From the NCBI GenBank assembly GCA_937906995.1, contig CALESB010000042.1:1-14516 (forward strand): a stretch of DNA of 14,516 bases, in the 5' to 3' direction. The position numbers were made by a program, and so were the translations under genes. Numbering within the stretch: position 1 is the stretch's first letter; every line of letters starts with the position of its first letter. The stretch is from an uncultured Sutterella sp. (GTDB taxonomy: Bacteria; Pseudomonadota; Gammaproteobacteria; Burkholderiales; Burkholderiaceae_F). This document shows positions 12,705-14,516 of the stretch, in pieces. Below the pieces are notes generated by a model. The model was not told the origin of the DNA, ran no database searches, and saw only the letters and a program-made list of their open reading frames with translations.

Positions 12705-14441
12705 ATGATTGCCATCGACAGACTTAGAATTGGCGGCTTTCGAAGCATTCAATCATTAGAAGTCCCTTTAGGAAACTCCACGGTATTTATTGGTTCGAAT
12801 AACTGTGGCAAAACTTCAGTATTGAAAGCATTGCAGTTGGCTTTAAGTGATGAATATGTTCCAATAAGGGAGGACTTTCATCGTAGCTGTGACGGGCAGG
12901 TGGTCGAAGAAATTTATATTGATGTCAGATTTGTTCCAAGTAATGATAAGGGTGAGCGTATTGACTATTTTGATTCTATTTGGACAAATGCTTTACCGTT
13001 TAGTGTTCAGTCGGATCGTCACCATAAAGAGTATTTTGCTTTTCGTACGTGTTTTACTTGGGATAAAGAAACAGCCAGTGTAAAAAAACAGCGCTTTTTA
13101 TTTTCAAATTGGGATCGTCGTGAATTAGGAAGCGAGCTGAGTCAACCTCTGCCATTTATAAAATTGGTTGTGTTGGAGGTTGAAGATGATTTACGAAGTG
13201 CGCTAGCTCGTCCTCACTCCTTCATCAATACAGCGTTAGAGCAACTTAGAGAAGATATCGAGGCTCATCCTCAATATGCAAGAGTACCAATCGAGGATTT
13301 TCGTGGTTTATTAAACCGTTTATCAGAAACGTTTTTGGGGCCAGGAAGTACCTTGCCAAATGACGTTATTTTAAGTGCTGCAACCATTGGTGGATTTTTT
13401 AATTGGGTTAAAACCCATGATGACACGAAACTTCTGACAACAAGACAAGGACAGGGAAGTCAGAAGACCCTTCTTACTCTCTCAACAATTACTTTAATGG
13501 AGGGACTGGCTAGACAAGCTACAGCTCACCGTTGGCCTCTCTTTATGTTAATGTCTGCCGAGGAGCCTGAATCGCACCTTCACCCTAATGCACAACGTAC
13601 CCTGATGAGTCAAATGATGACGTTGTCGCACCAGTTACTCGTGACAACGCATTCGCCTTATGTTGCTTCTGTCGTTGAGCCTCAAGACTTTCGATCGATG
13701 ATGAGAAGAGGAGATAAAATTGATGTCAGATGGCTACCAAGAAAAATGGATCTGTGTGACATTCGTATGCTCAAGAGACTCATTTTGCGCTTCAGAGGTG
13801 AGGTTCTTTTTGCCCGTGGGTTAATGTTTGTTGAGGGGGTGACAGAAGAGCAGTTGATTCGAGGCATGTTTCATGCTTATTTTGGTGATGACCCAAGCGC
13901 ATTTGGTATCACTATTGTAGGAGTTGACGGCAAAAGTTATGCACCATTTTTCCTTTTAGCGATGAGTTTAAGAAAACCATTCTGTGTTGTTAGCGATAAT
14001 GACGGAGATACCGCTCATGTTGTGTTAAAGCAACTCGCAGACGTGGAAAAGAAAGTGCAGTTTGATCATCACGACAATAGAAGTCAGGTGTTTTTCTTGT
14101 CACACGGTTTGGCCATGGAAGGGGAGTTGGTTCACAAGCTCGATATTCGTCAAGAGCTTATCGAGTCCTTGATGGCTTGTAGTAACATGACCGACCCTTC
14201 TCCCAAGAATCGGCGATTGCGTCGTCAGCGATACTCAAAATTAACCGATCGAGAGTTAAAGCATCGATTAGAAAAGAAAAAATCGGAATATTCAGGTTTT
14301 TTAGGTGACATTATCCAAGACAATCCCTTTGCTAGACCGATTGAAGAGCTTTTACCTCAAGCGGTTCAAGAAGCATTTCGTTTGATGCAAACATGGATTG
14401 GAGATCAGTCAGAATGTCCAGGGAGCTTTCGAACAAGGTGA
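12705..14441 (+). CDS. OLD-family ATP-dependent endonuclease (AAA ATPase plus TOPRIM)
   Basis: A 578-residue protein. The N-terminal ABC-type ATPase has Walker A GSNNCGKTS (30-38), GQGSQKT (248-254) in the signature position, Walker B with the catalytic acidic pair MLMSAEEPESHLHP (281-294), and an H-loop TTHSPY (314-319). The C-terminal TOPRIM nuclease domain shows FVEGVTEEQL (375-384, Glu377) and VSDNDGD (429-435). OLD nucleases occur alone (class 1) or next to a UvrD-like helicase (class 2, as in the Gabija defence system, whose GajA is of similar length). An in-frame ATG at 12672 lacks a ribosome binding site. AAAGGAG at 12691-12697 stands seven bases before the ATG at 12705, where family similarity begins. 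A possible overlapping reading frame follows. A role in phage defence is inference from the family. Confidence 0.92.
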   Translation: MIAIDRLRIGGFRSIQSLEVPLGNSTVFIGSNNCGKTSVLKALQLALSDEYVPIREDFHRSCDGQVVEEIYIDVRFVPSNDKGERIDYFDSIWTNALPFSVQSDRHHKEYFAFRTCFTWDKETASVKKQRFLFSNWDRRELGSELSQPLPFIKLVVLEVEDDLRSALARPHSFINTALEQLREDIEAHPQYARVPIEDFRGLLNRLSETFLGPGSTLPNDVILSAATIGGFFNWVKTHDDTKLLTTRQGQGSQKTLLTLSTITLMEGLARQATAHRWPLFMLMSAEEPESHLHPNAQRTLMSQMMTLSHQLLVTTHSPYVASVVEPQDFRSMMRRGDKIDVRWLPRKMDLCDIRMLKRLILRFRGEVLFARGLMFVEGVTEEQLIRGMFHAYFGDDPSAFGITIVGVDGKSYAPFFLLAMSLRKPFCVVSDNDGDTAHVVLKQLADVEKKVQFDHHDNRSQVFFLSHGLAMEGELVHKLDIRQELIESLMACSNMTDPSPKNRRLRRQRYSKLTDRELKHRLEKKKSEYSGFLGDIIQDNPFARPIEELLPQAVQEAFRLMQTWIGDQSECPGSFRTR

Positions 14442-14516
14442 AAATAGAGAGTAAGGCCGTCTTTTATAGAAACAGCCGTAAAACCATCGATTTTAATCGA
14501 TGGATACAAGGCGCAA
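14414..14516 (+). CDS. Possible partial reading frame overlapping the OLD gene end
   Basis: From an ATG at 14414 a frame different from that of the OLD gene stays open for 34 codons to the window end; its product begins MSRELSNKVKIESK and its last residues here are DFNRWIQGA. A GGAG at 14400-14403 is ten bases upstream, a little far. A GTG at 14438 in the same frame overlaps the OLD stop codon (GTGA) and could also be the start. Overlapping genes are usual in OLD/UvrD-type pairs, but no helicase motif is reached. A perfect inverted repeat at 14484-14503 could instead mark non-coding DNA. Confidence 0.35.
   Translation, partial: MSRELSNKVKIESKAVFYRNSRKTIDFNRWIQGA
14484..14503. repeat. Perfect 8-bp inverted repeat, possible minus-strand terminator
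   Basis: CCATCGAT pairs with ATCGATGG around TTTA. The plus-strand tail (ATACAAGG) is not T-rich; the minus-strand tail is TTTTACGG, a weak terminator tail. It may end a minus-strand gene beyond the window, or simply be coding sequence of the reading frame starting at 14414. Confidence 0.4.

Noticed and set aside
1..14516. CRISPR arrays, tRNA or rRNA genes, complete insertion sequences
   Set aside because: No regularly spaced repeats, no tRNA-like cloverleaf, and no transposase catalytic gene with terminal repeats were seen.

Overview
The window looks like chromosomal DNA of a moderately AT-rich betaproteobacterium. The Isc proteins resemble those of Gamma- and Betaproteobacteria. A low-molecular-weight phosphatase gene beside the isc cluster fits Burkholderiales gene order as I remember it. 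The base composition would suit a gut lineage such as Sutterellaceae. That family-level guess is inference and cannot be confirmed here.

Layout. Bases 1-451 hold no convincing gene, but contain two minus-strand terminators and a possible decayed reading frame. Two minus-strand genes follow: an MdtG-like drug/proton antiporter (452-1672) and an EstB-type carboxylesterase (1833-2552), each with its own terminator. Divergent from the esterase are a low-molecular-weight protein tyrosine phosphatase (2711-3187) and a NimA-like flavin-binding protein (3207-3701). These end in a strong terminator and are separated from the next unit by a second hairpin.

The core is a complete iron-sulfur cluster assembly operon, iscS-iscU-iscA-hscB-hscA-fdx-iscX (3975-8867). 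It runs without a visible terminator into trmD (8876-9613), the tRNA m1G37 methyltransferase. IscS supplies sulfur to the scaffold IscU. HscB and HscA release the cluster through the LPPVK motif of IscU. Fdx supplies electrons, IscA acts as carrier, and IscX modulates IscS. There is no iscR: the place where I would expect the repressor holds the NimA-like gene. trmD is also away from its usual rpsP-rimM partners. A small double helix-turn-helix protein resembling an insertion-sequence OrfA sits between trmD and rplS (ribosomal protein L19), which has its own promoter, structured leader and terminator.

After rplS come an unrecognised lipoprotein (10797-11423 plus stop), a convergent LOG-family nucleotide-binding protein on the minus strand (11458-12582), and a 578-residue OLD-family ATPase/TOPRIM nuclease (12705-14441). 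A possible reading frame overlaps the end of the OLD gene and leaves the window open. If it encodes a UvrD-like helicase, the pair would be a Gabija-type phage defence locus, but the window stops too early to tell.

Several gene starts were set from ribosome-binding-site position rather than from the longest open frame: the MFS gene, esterase, NimA-like gene, iscS, hscB, hscA, rplS, lipoprotein and OLD gene.
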